DNA of 64,000 nt, from assembly GCF_000613245.1 (NCBI RefSeq), contig NZ_HG964937.1, positions 81,913 to 145,912 on the forward strand, written 5' to 3'. The position numbers and the translations under genes are program-made. The stretch comes from Mycobacterium asiaticum DSM 44297. GTDB lineage: Bacteria; Actinomycetota; Actinomycetes; Mycobacteriales; Mycobacteriaceae. The notes below the pieces were generated by a model that ran no database searches, had not been told where the DNA came from, and saw nothing but the letters and a program-made list of their open reading frames with translations. Shown here piece by piece: positions 35,717-46,162 of this stretch. Position 1 is the first letter of the stretch. Every line of letters starts with the position of its first letter.

Positions 35717-37126
35717 GTGCTGCTGACCTCGCTCAATCCCGCGGTCGTCACCCAGACCGACATTCCCGACGCGGTCAAGATCGACGGCTTCACGCTGAGC
35801 CGCAGCGATCTGGTCGGCGCGGCCACTTCGGTGGCCGAGCGGGTGGCCGGCGCACAGCGGGTCGCGGTGCTGGCGACGCCCACCGCATCGACCGTGCTGG
35901 CGATCACCGGATGCCTGATCGCCGGCGTCCCCGTCGTACCGGTACCCGCCGACGTCGGCGTCGCCGAACGCCGCCACATGCTCACCGATTCGGGTGCCCA
36001 GGCCTGGCTTGGGCCGGAGCCCGACGAGCCCGAAGGCCTGCCGCACATCCCGGTGCGGCTACACGCCCGGTCCTGGCATCGTTATCCCGAACCAGCGCCA
36101 GATTCCCCGGCCATGATCGTATACACGTCGGGCACAACGGGATTGCCCAAAGGCGTGCAGGTCAGCCGGCGGGCCATCGCCGCGGACCTGGATGCGTTGG
36201 CGCAAGCCTGGCAATGGACGCCCGACGACGTACTGGTGCACGGCCTACCGCTGTATCACATCCATGGGCTGGTGTTGGGTCTGCTCGGGTCGTTGCGAGT
36301 GGGAAATCGCTTCGTGCACACCGGGAAACCCACGCCAGCCGGATACGCGGCCGCAAAGGGCACCCTGTACTTCGGCGTCCCGACGGTGTGGTCGCGCGTG
36401 GTGGCCGACCGGGCCGCGGCCGAAGCGCTCAAACCGGCGCGGCTGTTGGTCTCGGGCAGTGCGGCGCTGCCGGTGCCGGTGTTCGAGGGGCTGGAGCAAC
36501 TGACCGGGCACCGACCCATCGAGCGCTACGGCGCCTCGGAGTCGCTGATCACGGTGTCCACTCGCGCCGACGGTGAACGCCGCCCGGGCTGGGTCGGTCT
36601 GCCGTTGGCGGGTGTGCAGACCCGGCTGGTCGACGACCACGGGCAGCTTGCTGTCCATGACGGGGAAACCGTTGGGCGTCTTCATGTTCGGGGTCCGACA
36701 CTGTTCGACGGCTATCTGAACCGGCCCGAGGCCACCGCCGAGGCGTTCACGCCGGACGGCTGGTACCGGACCGGAGACGTCGCCGTCATCGACAGCGGCG
36801 GCATGCACCGCATCGTGGGACGCGAATCCGTCGATCTGATCAAATCGGGCGGATACCGCATCGGCGCAGGCGAAATCGAGACCGTGCTGCTCGGTCATCC
36901 GGACGTCACCGAGGCGGCGGTGGTGGGGGTGCCCGACGACGATCTCGGCCAGCGGATCGTTGCGTACGTCGTCGGCTCGCCCGGGACAAAGTCCGAGGAA
37001 CTCATCCAGTATGTCGCCGAACAACTTTCGGTGCACAAACGTCCGCGCGAGGTGCGGGTTGTGGATTCGCTGCCGCGCAACGCGTTGGGCAAGGTGCTCA
37101 AGAAGCAACTATTGTCTGAATTCTGA
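35717..37126 (+). CDS. fadD36: FadD36, acyl-CoA synthetase
   Basis: 469-residue adenylate-forming enzyme. Motifs: the P-loop-like YTSGTTGLPKGVQVS (A3), RYGASESL (A5), YRTGDVAVID (A7), GRESVDLIKSGGYRIGAGEIE (A8) and the catalytic lysine in PRNALGKVLKK (A10). Length matches Rv1193. It activates a carboxylic acid to acyl-AMP and acyl-CoA; its small size relative to long-chain FadDs suggests medium or short substrates, perhaps malonate-like as in small acyl-CoA synthetases. GTG 35717 starts 13 bases after the previous stop. Confidence 0.93.
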   Translation: MLLTSLNPAVVTQTDIPDAVKIDGFTLSRSDLVGAATSVAERVAGAQRVAVLATPTASTVLAITGCLIAGVPVVPVPADVGVAERRHMLTDSGAQAWLGPEPDEPEGLPHIPVRLHARSWHRYPEPAPDSPAMIVYTSGTTGLPKGVQVSRRAIAADLDALAQAWQWTPDDVLVHGLPLYHIHGLVLGLLGSLRVGNRFVHTGKPTPAGYAAAKGTLYFGVPTVWSRVVADRAAAEALKPARLLVSGSAALPVPVFEGLEQLTGHRPIERYGASESLITVSTRADGERRPGWVGLPLAGVQTRLVDDHGQLAVHDGETVGRLHVRGPTLFDGYLNRPEATAEAFTPDGWYRTGDVAVIDSGGMHRIVGRESVDLIKSGGYRIGAGEIETVLLGHPDVTEAAVVGVPDDDLGQRIVAYVVGSPGTKSEELIQYVAEQLSVHKRPREVRVVDSLPRNALGKVLKKQLLSEF

Positions 37127-37259
37127 GACCCGCACCGGCCGTAGCGTATTCGTTACCGGACTCGCAGCATGTTGGCAGGTTCTTCGACGGGCAGGACGGC
37201 GCGGCGTCACTTAACGTCGTCAGGGTGTATCGACGGGGGAATGCTGTCCGGGAGTCACC

Positions 37260-38561
37260 GTGCTGACGGTTGCGCCCGCTCCCAGGGGCACATCGATGAG
37301 ACGCATCGCGGTGGCCTGCTATGTCGGGTCGGCGATCGAGTACTACGACTTCCTGATCTACGGCACCGCCGCGGCCTTGGTTTTCCCGGTCGTGTTCTTC
37401 CCGCATCTGAGCGCGACGGTAGCCACCATCGCTTCCATGGGGACGTTCGCCGCGGCCTTTCTGTCCCGCCCGCTGGGCGCTGCGGTGTTCGGCTACTACG
37501 GGGACCGGTTGGGCCGTAAGAAGACCCTGATTGCCACCCTGCTGATCATGGCCTGCTCCACGGTGGCGGTGGGGCTGGTGCCCAGCACGGCCGCCATCGG
37601 CGTCGCCGCGCCGTTGATCCTGACCACCCTGCGGCTGCTGCAGGGATTCGCCGTCGGCGGCGAGTGGGCCGGGTCGGCGTTGCTGAGCGCCGAGTACGCG
37701 CCGCCGGACAAGCGGGGACGCTACGGCATGTTCACCCTGATCGGCGGCGGCAGCGCGACCGTGCTCGCCAGTCTCACCTTCCTCGCGGTGGACTACACCA
37801 TCGGCGAGAACAGCCCGGCGTTCGTGGAATGGGGCTGGCGGGTCCCGTTCTTGATCAGCGCGGCGATGATCTTCATCGCCCTGTATGTGCGGCTCAACAT
37901 CGAAGAGACCCCGGTGTTCGCGGCGGAGAAGGCCCGCAACCTGGTGCCCGACGCACCGGTGTCGGAGGTGCTGCGGCTGCAGCGCCGCCAAGTCGCCCTG
38001 GCCGCCGGCACGGTCCTGACGGCGTTCGGGATGGTGTACATGGCCAGCACTTTTCTGCCCAGCTACGCCCTGCACCATCTCGGCTACTCGCGCTGTCTGA
38101 TCCTGTCCATCGGGGTGCTGGGCGGTATCGCGAGCATGGCTTCCGTCGCGGTCTCGGCGATCCTGTCGGACCGGTACGGCCGGCGCCGCATCATGCTGAT
38201 CGGGTTCGGAGCGTGCCTGCCGTGGTCGCTGGTAGTGATGCCGCTGATCGGGACCGGCAGTCCGACCGGCTATGCCGTGGCGATCATCGGCGTCTACGCC
38301 ATCGTCGGCATCAGCTCGGGACCCACCGCGTCGTTCATCCCGGAGCTGTTCGCCACCCGCTACCGCTACACCGCTTCGGCGCTGGCGGTGAACTTCGGTG
38401 GCATCGCCGGGGGTGCTGTCCCGCCGCTCATCGCCGGGACGCTGCTGGCCGCCTATGGCAGCTGGTCGGTGGGGCTGCTGCTGGCGGGGCTGGTCGGGAC
38501 CAGTTTGGTGTGCACCTACCTGCTGCCCGAGACCGGCGCGACGGCGATCGCCGATCTCTAA
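37260..38561 (+). CDS. MFS transporter, metabolite:H+ symporter family (Rv1200)
   Basis: 433 residues with 12 hydrophobic segments. Opening motif SAIEYYDFLIYGTAAALVF and the cytoplasmic loop GYYGDRLGRKKTL are typical of the ShiA/ProP-like metabolite-proton symporters, as is LLQGFAVGGEWAGSALLSAE. It matches Rv1200. The GTG start at 37260 is uncertain; ATG 37296 (MRRIAVACYVG) is an alternative that begins nearer the first helix. Substrate unknown, probably an organic acid, sugar acid or betaine. Convergent with dapD, 5 bases between stops. Confidence 0.9.
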   Translation: MLTVAPAPRGTSMRRIAVACYVGSAIEYYDFLIYGTAAALVFPVVFFPHLSATVATIASMGTFAAAFLSRPLGAAVFGYYGDRLGRKKTLIATLLIMACSTVAVGLVPSTAAIGVAAPLILTTLRLLQGFAVGGEWAGSALLSAEYAPPDKRGRYGMFTLIGGGSATVLASLTFLAVDYTIGENSPAFVEWGWRVPFLISAAMIFIALYVRLNIEETPVFAAEKARNLVPDAPVSEVLRLQRRQVALAAGTVLTAFGMVYMASTFLPSYALHHLGYSRCLILSIGVLGGIASMASVAVSAILSDRYGRRRIMLIGFGACLPWSLVVMPLIGTGSPTGYAVAIIGVYAIVGISSGPTASFIPELFATRYRYTASALAVNFGGIAGGAVPPLIAGTLLAAYGSWSVGLLLAGLVGTSLVCTYLLPETGATAIADL

Positions 38562-38566
38562 TTTCG

Positions 38567-39511
38567 CTAGTTGGCGTGCAGTTCCTCGTTGAGCGCGATG
38601 CCTTGACCGTCGCGGGACACCACCTCGACCGCCCCGGTCAGCGAGTTGCGGCGAAACAGCAGGTTGTTGCTACCGGATAGCTCGCGGGCCTTGACCGAGG
38701 TGCCGTCGGGCAGCGCGACCTTGGTCCCGGCCGTGACATACAGGCCGGCCTCGACCACGCAGTCGTCGCCCAGGGAGATGCCCAGCCCGGCGTTGGCGCC
38801 CAGCAGGCAGCGCTTGCCGATCGAAATGACCTGTTCGCCGCCACCGGACAGCGTGCCCATGATCGAGGCGCCGCCGCCGACGTCGGACCCGTCGCCCACC
38901 ACCACGCCCGCCGAGATGCGGCCCTCCACCATGGACGCGCCGAGAGTGCCGGCGTTGTAGTTGACGAAGCCCTCATGCATCACGGTGGTGCCCGGCGCCA
39001 GATGCGCGCCCAGACGCACGCGGTCCGCATCGGCGATGCGCACACCCGTCGGCAGCACGTAATCGACCATCCGCGGGAATTTGTCGACGCCGTACACCGT
39101 CACCGGACCGTGGCGGCGCATCCGCGCCCGCACCGCCTCGAAGCCCTCGATGGCGCACGGGCCGCGGTTGGTCCAGACCACGTTGGTCAGCACCCCGAAG
39201 AAGCCGCCGGCGTTCAGCCCGTGCGGCGCCACCAGCCGGTGCGAGAGCAGGTGCAGCCGCAGGTAGGCGTCGTAAGGGTCGGTGGCCTGATCGTCGAGGT
39301 CACCGATGACGGTGCGCACGGCGATGGTCTCGGTCTGCCTATCGTCGTCGCGGCCGACCAGCGCGCCGAGCACGGCGGGCAGGTCCGACAACGCCACCCG
39401 CGTGGTAGCAGTGGTGTCAGATTCGGTCAGTTCTGGTTCAGGGAACCAGGCGTCCAGGACAGATCCGTCGGAGGCGAGGGTCGCCAGGCCAATACCTGCA
39501 GCTCCAGTCAC
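38567..39511 (-). CDS. dapD: DapD, tetrahydrodipicolinate N-succinyltransferase
   Basis: 314-residue trimeric acyltransferase transferring succinyl from succinyl-CoA to tetrahydrodipicolinate, feeding DapC and DapE. The C-terminal half shows left-handed beta-helix hexapeptide character ([40 protein letters not shown]). The N-terminal half is the actinobacterial-type domain of Rv1201c. GTG 39511 start. Divergent from dapE, with a perfect 20-bp hairpin in the shared upstream region. Confidence 0.97.
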   Translation of the reverse strand: MTGAAGIGLATLASDGSVLDAWFPEPELTESDTTATTRVALSDLPAVLGALVGRDDDRQTETIAVRTVIGDLDDQATDPYDAYLRLHLLSHRLVAPHGLNAGGFFGVLTNVVWTNRGPCAIEGFEAVRARMRRHGPVTVYGVDKFPRMVDYVLPTGVRIADADRVRLGAHLAPGTTVMHEGFVNYNAGTLGASMVEGRISAGVVVGDGSDVGGGASIMGTLSGGGEQVISIGKRCLLGANAGLGISLGDDCVVEAGLYVTAGTKVALPDGTSVKARELSGSNNLLFRRNSLTGAVEVVSRDGQGIALNEELHAN

Positions 39512-39534
39512 GGCGGTCAGGTTACTTTGGCCGC

Positions 39535-39592
39535 CGAGCAGACACAGAATCGCATCCCACTGCCCGCGGCAGTGCGATTCTGTGTCTGCTCG
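39535..39592. repeat. perfect 20-bp inverted repeat in the dapD-dapE intergenic region
   Basis: CGAGCAGACACAGAATCGCA at 39535-39554 is exactly complementary to 39573-39592, with an 18-base loop that itself contains a 5-bp dyad (CTGCC/GGCAG). It lies between divergently transcribed genes, so it is not a normal terminator. It ends about 20 bp before the dapE start. It may be a dispersed mycobacterial palindromic element or a regulatory structure affecting dapE. Confidence 0.85.
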
Positions 39593-39612
39593 CGGTGGCT
39601 AGGCTTGACCTT

Positions 39613-40677
39613 GTGCTGGACCTATCCGGAGATCCCGTCGCGCTGACCGCGGCGTTGGTCGACATCCCCAGCGAGTCACGCGACGAAGGGCGCATCGCCG
39701 ACGAGGTCGAGGCGGCGCTGCGGGCACAAACGACGGGCTTCGAAATCGTCCGCAACGGCAACGCCGTGCTGGCGCGTACGGCGCTGGGCCTGCCGTCTAG
39801 GGTGCTGCTCGCCGGACACCTGGACACCGTCCCGGTGGCCGACAATCTGCCCAGCCGGATCGAGGGCGACCAGATGTACGGCTGCGGCACCGCGGACATG
39901 AAATCCGGTGACGCGGTCTTTCTGCACCTGGCCGCCACCGTGGGTGAACCGGCGCACGACTTGACGCTGGTGTTCTACGACTGCGAGGAAATCGATTCGG
40001 CCGCAAATGGTTTGGGCCGCCTAGAGCGTGAAATGCCGGAATGGCTGGCGGCCGACGTGGCGATCCTGGGCGAGCCCACCGCCGGGTTCATCGAGGCGGG
40101 CTGCCAGGGCACGCTGCGCGTCGTCGTCAGCGCCGCCGGGACTCGCGCGCATTCGGCTCGATCCTGGTTGGGCGACAACGCTATTCACAAACTCGGCGCC
40201 GTACTGGACCGGCTTTCCTCGTACACTGCGCGCAGCGTGGACATCGACGGCTGCGTTTATCGCGAGGGGTTGTCGGCCGTCCGGGTGGACGGCGGCGTGG
40301 CGGGCAACGTCATTCCCGACGCCGCCTCGGTGACGATCAATTTCCGGTTCGCCCCGGACCGGTCACCGCAGGCCGCGCTGCGGCACGTCCACGAGGTGCT
40401 CGACGGACTCGACGTGCGGATCGAGTTGACCGACTCGGCCGCCGGTGCGCTGCCCGGGCTCACGGCGCCACCCGCGAAGGCGTTGGTCGAGGCCGCCGGC
40501 GGCCAGGTGCGCGCGAAGTACGGCTGGACGGATGTGTCTCGCTTTGCCGCACTGGGTATTCCGGCGCTCAACTACGGCCCCGGTGACCCCAACCTGGCAC
40601 ACAAGCGCGACGAACGGGTGCCGGTGGCCAACATCACCGCCGCGGTGGAGATGTTGCGCGCCTACCTGAGTGGCTAG
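39613..40677 (+). CDS. dapE: DapE, N-succinyl-diaminopimelate desuccinylase
   Basis: 354 residues, exactly the M. tuberculosis length (Rv1202). M20 metallopeptidase family, dinuclear zinc. Metal and catalytic residues are visible in [12 protein letters not shown] (His, Asp), [15 protein letters not shown] (Asp), YDCEEID (catalytic Glu pair) and LGEPTAG. It removes succinate from N-succinyl-LL-DAP to yield LL-DAP. GTG 39613 is chosen to match the family; the in-frame GTG 39595 lies closer to the hairpin. Its TAG stop shares a CTAG palindrome with the stop of the convergent ATPase gene. Confidence 0.96.
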   Translation: MLDLSGDPVALTAALVDIPSESRDEGRIADEVEAALRAQTTGFEIVRNGNAVLARTALGLPSRVLLAGHLDTVPVADNLPSRIEGDQMYGCGTADMKSGDAVFLHLAATVGEPAHDLTLVFYDCEEIDSAANGLGRLEREMPEWLAADVAILGEPTAGFIEAGCQGTLRVVVSAAGTRAHSARSWLGDNAIHKLGAVLDRLSSYTARSVDIDGCVYREGLSAVRVDGGVAGNVIPDAASVTINFRFAPDRSPQAALRHVHEVLDGLDVRIELTDSAAGALPGLTAPPAKALVEAAGGQVRAKYGWTDVSRFAALGIPALNYGPGDPNLAHKRDERVPVANITAAVEMLRAYLSG

Positions 40678-42797
40678 CCGACGCGCTCAGCCTGTGCGGC
40701 CGCGTCGGCTGCCGCGGCGCCCATCCCGATCGCGGCCAATTCCTCGGCAACGGCCCTCAGGGCGGCCACGTCACGGCCGGCCAATGCGCGGGCATGACGG
40801 ATCACCAGATGTCCGATTTTGCAATCGATTTCGGCGGCCAGCCGGGCCAGCGGGTCGACCGCGCGCAGATCGCCGAGGCGGACCGCGTCGTAGTAGGCCA
40901 GCAGGGCCAGGGTCGACTGCATGGCCCGCTCGGCGGTTCTAGCGGCCTCGCGTGCGGCGCTGATCGCGCCGGTGTTGTCCCGCGCGGTCACCCTGGTCCA
41001 GGCGCGGGCCATGCCGAGCTCCGGGGCGAACAACGCCGATTTGGTCCCGTGCCGGGTTTCGGCTCGGCGCAGCGCTTTTGCCGAGCCGGGTATGTCACCT
41101 TGCCGGGCCAGCGCCGTCGTCAACAGCATCAGGGAGAACGGTCCCCAGGAATAGCCGCTGCGTTCGAGCTCTGCCGCGGCCGGCTCCAACAACGCTGCGG
41201 CAGCGGCAAATTCGCCCCTGAACAGCAATACGTATGCCAGCAACGACTCGCCGATGGACCGCCCCGGCTGCTGCAGCTCGGCGAAGTCGGTGAACTGCTG
41301 AGCCAACGTCTGGGCTTGTCCGACTTCGCCGGCCATCAGCAGGGCGATGATCTGGCTCAGGCCGACGGTGAATCGCAAGAGTCCCGGATGCTCGGCCGCC
41401 GCAGCGGTTTCGGCGAACCGCGCAACGTCGCCCAACCGGCCCATCCGCGCCGACGAGAGCGCGGCGGCGCTGGCCGCCCACGCCACCGCCATGTCACTGT
41501 CGGCCGGCCCGTCCAGCACTGACGTCGCCAACGTGATGGCGCGCTGCACGTTCCCGGAGTTCATCGCGAACGTGGCGGTCAGCCCGTCCAGCACCGCGCG
41601 GGCCGCAGGCTGGGTGACCCGGTTGCGGGTGGTCTGCAGGAAAGCGGTGGCCCGCTCGGGCTCGCCGAGCATCCAGAACTGGTTGGCGGCCGTCGGTACC
41701 GCCCACGCCATCAGGTCGGGTTCCGACAGGCCCGCCGGATCCACCGCCGACAACACCGCCCCGGCCTCCCGGCCGCGTCCCTGCCAGGCCAGTGCCTGGC
41801 CGAGGACCAGCCGTGCCGCCAGGCCGCCCGAGCGATCCACCGCCGCCCGCGCCAGCCGCTCGGCCAGCAGTAAGTCGCCTAGTCGCAGCGCCTGCTGCGC
41901 CGCCTCGGTGACTTCGGTGATCGGTTGCGGCGCATCGCAATTCAGCGCCAACGAGGCGAGCCGCAGCCGGTCGCTCAATCGCTCGCACGGGTGCTGGGAG
42001 AGCAGGTTGACCAGATCGGTCCGGCGTTGCCGCGAGCCGTCCGGACCCAGAGCCGCCCGCGCGCGTTCGCCGAACAGCGGGTGCGCGGTGTAGACCACCG
42101 GGTCGGTGGCGCTGCCGCCTCGTACCCGGGTCTCGGCGGCGCCGAGGTCCTCGGCCTGGCTGACAGCTCCCGCACCGGCCAGCACGGTCAGATCGGCCAC
42201 TGTCAACGGCTCCAAGATGGCCAGGTAGTCCACCACCGCGCGCGCCGGCGCGGGCAACTGGCTCAGGAATTCGTCGACATCGGCTGCGGTGCGCGCCGTG
42301 TCCGGCGGCTCGACGTCGATCCGTTCCAGCAGGCCATCGGTCCACAACGCCGCGATCGCGGCGGGGGCGACGTCGGCGCGAGCGGTGACGACCATCCGGG
42401 CGGTGCGTGTCAGCGCCAGCTGGTACACCAGCGTGGCCGACAGGATGTCGAGGTCGTGCGCCTCGTCGACAACGAGCAGCAGATCGCCTTTCTCGGCGGC
42501 CCTCGTCAGGGACGCACGCGCGGCCCGCAACAACGCCGCCGGCTTACCGATCTCGGCGATGTCGACAAGATGGCCGAAGGCGCCGAACGGCACCACCCGC
42601 TCGGCGGGAGTGCCGATGACCCACCGGATCAGCGTGCCGGGATGCCGTTCGCAAAATCGTTCGGCGGCCAGCCGGGCCAGGGTGGATTTGCCGACCCCGT
42701 CGGGTCCCAGGACGACGCCGCCGCCTGCGTCCTCGAGCGCGGTGTCCAGCCGTTCCAGGGCGGCCGCGTGCTGTGGGACGTTCCAACGAATCGGCAC
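40674..42797 (-). CDS. STAND/LuxR-type ATPase without a C-terminal HTH (Rv1204c-like)
   Basis: 707 residues. An N-terminal AAA/STAND ATPase part has a Walker A-like [12 protein letters not shown] (about residues 30-41) and a Walker [13 protein letters not shown] near 110. A long alpha-helical TPR/MalT-like region then runs to the C-terminus. In related mycobacterial LuxR regulators such a helical region ends in a GerE-type helix-turn-helix of about 60 residues. Here the protein stops at AAQAERVG, just where that domain would begin. In H37Rv this position holds Rv1203c-Rv1204c. DNA binding is therefore not supported; a protein-binding switch is possible. GTG start at 42797. Confidence 0.85.
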   Translation of the reverse strand: MPIRWNVPQHAAALERLDTALEDAGGGVVLGPDGVGKSTLARLAAERFCERHPGTLIRWVIGTPAERVVPFGAFGHLVDIAEIGKPAALLRAARASLTRAAEKGDLLLVVDEAHDLDILSATLVYQLALTRTARMVVTARADVAPAAIAALWTDGLLERIDVEPPDTARTAADVDEFLSQLPAPARAVVDYLAILEPLTVADLTVLAGAGAVSQAEDLGAAETRVRGGSATDPVVYTAHPLFGERARAALGPDGSRQRRTDLVNLLSQHPCERLSDRLRLASLALNCDAPQPITEVTEAAQQALRLGDLLLAERLARAAVDRSGGLAARLVLGQALAWQGRGREAGAVLSAVDPAGLSEPDLMAWAVPTAANQFWMLGEPERATAFLQTTRNRVTQPAARAVLDGLTATFAMNSGNVQRAITLATSVLDGPADSDMAVAWAASAAALSSARMGRLGDVARFAETAAAAEHPGLLRFTVGLSQIIALLMAGEVGQAQTLAQQFTDFAELQQPGRSIGESLLAYVLLFRGEFAAAAALLEPAAAELERSGYSWGPFSLMLLTTALARQGDIPGSAKALRRAETRHGTKSALFAPELGMARAWTRVTARDNTGAISAAREAARTAERAMQSTLALLAYYDAVRLGDLRAVDPLARLAAEIDCKIGHLVIRHARALAGRDVAALRAVAEELAAIGMGAAAADAAAQAERVG

Positions 42798-42868
42798 CGT
42801 TGTGAGTTTATGGTGACCTTCACCCCGGCCGTGCGCAGGGCTTGTGCGGTTGGTCTACCTTTCGGTGT

Positions 42869-43459
42869 ATGCCCGCAGAGACCAACGGTCAGTGGACGGT
42901 GGCGGTGTACTGCGCCGCTTCGCCAACGCACCCGGAGTTACTCGAGCTTGCCGCGTCGCTCGGGGCGAGCATCGCCTCGCGCGGCTGGAAGCTGGTGTGG
43001 GGCGGCGGGCATGTCTCGGCGATGGGCGCGGTGGCATCGGCGGCGCGGGCGGCCGGGGGCTGGACCGTCGGGGTCATACCCACGATGTTGCAGAACCGCG
43101 AACTGGCCGACCGCGATGCCGACGAACTGATCGTCACCGACACGATGAGCGAGCGTAAACGGGTGATGGAGGAGCGAGCGGACGCCTTCATCGCGTTGCC
43201 GGGCGGTGTCGGCACCCTCGACGAGTTGCTGAGCGCCTGGACCCAGGGCTACCTGGACGTGCACGAGAAGCCGATCGTGCTGCTGGATCCCTGGGGGCAT
43301 TACGACGGGTTTCTGGCCTGGGTATACGGATTGATCGACAGCGGCTACATCTCCCAGGCGGCGGTCGATCGGCTAGTTGTGGTGGATAAGGTCGGCGAGG
43401 CGCTGCAGGCGTGCGCGCCCGGGTTGACGAGGCTGAGAATCGAGGAATCAGGTGTCTGA
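42869..43459 (+). CDS. log: LOG-family cytokinin-riboside phosphoribohydrolase (Rv1205)
   Basis: 196-residue LONELY GUY family protein. The diagnostic PGGVGTLDE motif and the GGGHVSAMGAVASAA nucleotide-binding segment are present. LOG enzymes release free cytokinins from nucleotides, and the M. tuberculosis ortholog makes cytokinins. The start ATG 42869 is preferred, with MPAETNGQWTVAVYCAAS close to the tuberculosis N-terminus; the reading frame extends slightly further back. Ends 8 bases into fadD6, so the two are coupled. Confidence 0.92.
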   Translation: MPAETNGQWTVAVYCAASPTHPELLELAASLGASIASRGWKLVWGGGHVSAMGAVASAARAAGGWTVGVIPTMLQNRELADRDADELIVTDTMSERKRVMEERADAFIALPGGVGTLDELLSAWTQGYLDVHEKPIVLLDPWGHYDGFLAWVYGLIDSGYISQAAVDRLVVVDKVGEALQACAPGLTRLRIEESGV

Positions 43460-45230
43460 TCATCAGGGCGGCGCGCGCACCCAAGTCAAGCTCACCCACA
43501 TCGCCGCGCAAGTGCCCGGCCTCATCGCCGACGCGCCGTCGATCCTGCGCGGGGTAAGCGGCCTGCTTGCCAGGCCGGGGTCCAAGGTGTCGATCGCGTC
43601 GGTGTTCCAGGACCGGGCCGCACGCTACGCCGACCGGATCTTTCTGAAGTTCGGCGACCAGCGGCTCACCTACCGCGACGCCAACGCAACGGCCAACCGA
43701 TACGCCGCCGTGCTGGCCGCGCGCGGCGTCGGCCCAGGCGATGTCGTCGGCGTAATGCTGCGCAACTCTCCGAATGCGGTGCTGACCATGCTGGCCGTCG
43801 TCAAGTGCGGCGCAATCGCCGGAATGCTCAATTACCACCAGCGCGGCGACGTCCTCAAACACAGCCTGGGACTGCTCGACGCCAAGGTGCTTATCGCCGA
43901 ATCCGACTTGGTCAGCGCGGTCAGCGAATCCGGCGGGTCGGCGGGTGAGGTGCTGACCATCGAAGACCTGGAGCGATTCGCGACCACGGCGCCGGCCACG
44001 AACCCGTCGTCGGCCTCGGCGGTGCGCGCCAAGGACACCGCCTTCTACATCTTCACCTCCGGCACCACCGGATATCCCAAGGCCAGCGTGATGACGCACT
44101 ACCGGTGGCTCAAAGCTTTAGGGGCCTTCGGCGGTATCGGACTTCGGCTCAAGTCCTCCGACACGCTGTACAGCTGCCTGCCGCTCTACCACAACAACGC
44201 GCTGACCGTCGCCGTGTCGTCGGTGATCAACTCCGGTGCGACTTTGGCGCTGGGCAAGTCGTTTTCGGCGTCGCGGTTCTGGGACGAGGTGATCGCTGCC
44301 GACGCGACGGCGTTCATCTACATCGGCGAGGTCTGCCGGTACCTGCTCAACCAGCCGCCCAAGCCGACCGACCGCAAGCACAAGGTCCGCGTCATCGCCG
44401 GCAACGGGCTGCGGCCGGACATCTGGGAAGAATTCACCAAACGGTTCGGCATCGCCCGGGTCTGCGAGTTCTACGCCGCCAGCGAGGGCACCACGGCGTT
44501 CATCAACATCTTCAATGTGCCGCGCAGCACCGGGATCTCGCCGATGCCGCTGGCCTACGTCGAATACGACCCCGACACCGGCGAGCCGGTGCGCGACGAG
44601 AACGGGCGAGTCCGCCGCGTGCCCGCCGGCCAACCGGGTCTATTGCTCAGCCCGGTCAATCGGCTGCAGCCGTTCGACGGCTACACCGACAAGTCGGCGA
44701 CCGAGAAGAAGCTGGTGCGCAACGCTTTCAAGGAAGGCGACACCTGGTTCAACACCGGTGACGTGATGAGCCCGCAGGGCATGTTCCACGCCGCGTTCGT
44801 CGACCGGCTCGGCGACACCTTCCGTTGGAAAGGCGAGAACGTGGCCACCACGCAGGTGGAGGCGGCGGTGGCGACCGATCCCAATGTCGAGGAGTGCACG
44901 GTGTTCGGGGTCGAGGTGCCCAACACCGGGGGGCGCGCCGGCATGGCCGCAATCAAGCTGCGCGAGGGCAAGGAGTTCGACGGCCGGTCCCTGGCGCGGG
45001 CGGTCTATGACCAGCTGCCCTCCTACGCGCTGCCGCTGTTCGTGCGGCTGGTCGAGTCGCTCGAGCACACGACGACGTTCAAGAGCCGCAAGGTGGAGCT
45101 GCGCAAGCAGGGGTACGGCTCGGACGTCGAAGACCCGCTGTACGTGCTGGCGGGGCGCAAGGAGGGGTACGTGCCGTTCTACGACGAGTACCCCGAGGAA
45201 GTTTCCGCCGGGAAGCGACCGCAGGGCTGA
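43452..45230 (+). CDS. fadD6: FadD6, long-chain fatty acyl-CoA synthetase/transporter
   Basis: 592 residues, the FATP/very-long-chain acyl-CoA synthetase type. Motifs: FYIFTSGTTGYPKASVMTHYRW (AMP-binding), CEFYAASEGTT, WFNTGDVMSPQGMFHAAFVDR and RLGDTFRWKGENVATTQVE, and KSRKVELRKQGYG at the C-terminus. Matches Rv1206. Activates long-chain fatty acids to CoA esters, probably at the membrane. GTG 43452 overlaps the log gene by 8 bases. Confidence 0.95.
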   Translation: MSDHQGGARTQVKLTHIAAQVPGLIADAPSILRGVSGLLARPGSKVSIASVFQDRAARYADRIFLKFGDQRLTYRDANATANRYAAVLAARGVGPGDVVGVMLRNSPNAVLTMLAVVKCGAIAGMLNYHQRGDVLKHSLGLLDAKVLIAESDLVSAVSESGGSAGEVLTIEDLERFATTAPATNPSSASAVRAKDTAFYIFTSGTTGYPKASVMTHYRWLKALGAFGGIGLRLKSSDTLYSCLPLYHNNALTVAVSSVINSGATLALGKSFSASRFWDEVIAADATAFIYIGEVCRYLLNQPPKPTDRKHKVRVIAGNGLRPDIWEEFTKRFGIARVCEFYAASEGTTAFINIFNVPRSTGISPMPLAYVEYDPDTGEPVRDENGRVRRVPAGQPGLLLSPVNRLQPFDGYTDKSATEKKLVRNAFKEGDTWFNTGDVMSPQGMFHAAFVDRLGDTFRWKGENVATTQVEAAVATDPNVEECTVFGVEVPNTGGRAGMAAIKLREGKEFDGRSLARAVYDQLPSYALPLFVRLVESLEHTTTFKSRKVELRKQGYGSDVEDPLYVLAGRKEGYVPFYDEYPEEVSAGKRPQG

Positions 45231-45286
45231 ATAACCGCGGGCACCGCGATTTCGAGGGCCCGCGCACATCCAGGCACTATGGAGGC

Positions 45287-46162
45287 GTGCAGTCAACCCT
45301 GTGCGGTCGCCCAGTTGCGCGCGATCGTGCGCTGATCATGGCGATCGTCAACCGCACCCCGGACTCGTTCTTCGACCGGGGGGCGACGTTCGCCGACGGC
45401 GCCGCGCGCGAGGCGGTGCACCGAGCCGTCGCCGAAGGCGCCGACGTCATCGACATCGGTGGAGTCAAGGCCGGCCCCGGCGAACACGTCGACAGCGAAA
45501 CCGAGGTCGCCCGCCTGGTGCCGTTCGTCGAATGGTTACGCGACGCCTACCCCCAGCAGCTCATCAGCGTCGACACCTGGCGCTCCGAGGTGGCCGAACT
45601 GGCCTGCGCGGCGGGCGCCGACATCATCAACGACACCTGGGGCGGGGTCGACCCACGACTGCAGGAAGTGGCCGCCGAGTTCGGCGCCGGCCTGGTATGC
45701 GCTCACACCGGGGGAGCGTTACCGCGCACGCGGCCGTTCCGGGTGAGTTACGGTACGACTACCCGAGGCGTGGTGGATGACGTGATTCGCCAGGTCACCG
45801 CCGCCGCCGAGCGGGCCGTCGCGGTCGGAGTGGCCCGCGAGCGGGTTTTGATCGATCCGGCCCACGATTTCGGGAAGAACAGCTTCCACGGGCTGCTGCT
45901 GTTGCGGCACGTGGACGATCTTGTTAAGACCGGGTGGCCTGTGCTCATGGCTTTGAGCAACAAGGACTTCGTCGGGGAGACTCTTGGCGTGGACGTGACC
46001 GAACGGCTAGAGGGAACGCTGGCAGCGACCGCGCTGGCGGCGGCCGCCGGCGCGCGCATGTTTCGGGTGCATCAGGTGGCGGCGACCCGCCGGGTCCTGG
46101 AAATGGTGGCCTCGATCCAGGGGATGCGTCCGCCGAAGCGCACGGTGAGGGGGCTCGCATGA
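45287..46162 (+). CDS. folP2: FolP2, dihydropteroate synthase paralog
   Basis: 291 residues with the DHPS TIM-barrel pattern (MAIVNRTPDSFFDRGATF at the start, DVIDIGGVKAGPG, ISVDTWRSEVAELACAAGAD, RVLIDPAHDFGKNS, MALSNKDFVGETLG). Matches Rv1207, which is known as a second DHPS homolog that lacks dihydropteroate synthase activity; here too several pterin- and PABA-site residues differ from FolP1. The GTG 45287 start has GGAGGC just before it. Its stop overlaps the gpgS ATG as ATGA, suggesting a link with glucosylglycerate synthesis. Confidence 0.94.
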   Translation: MQSTLCGRPVARDRALIMAIVNRTPDSFFDRGATFADGAAREAVHRAVAEGADVIDIGGVKAGPGEHVDSETEVARLVPFVEWLRDAYPQQLISVDTWRSEVAELACAAGADIINDTWGGVDPRLQEVAAEFGAGLVCAHTGGALPRTRPFRVSYGTTTRGVVDDVIRQVTAAAERAVAVGVARERVLIDPAHDFGKNSFHGLLLLRHVDDLVKTGWPVLMALSNKDFVGETLGVDVTERLEGTLAATALAAAAGARMFRVHQVAATRRVLEMVASIQGMRPPKRTVRGLA

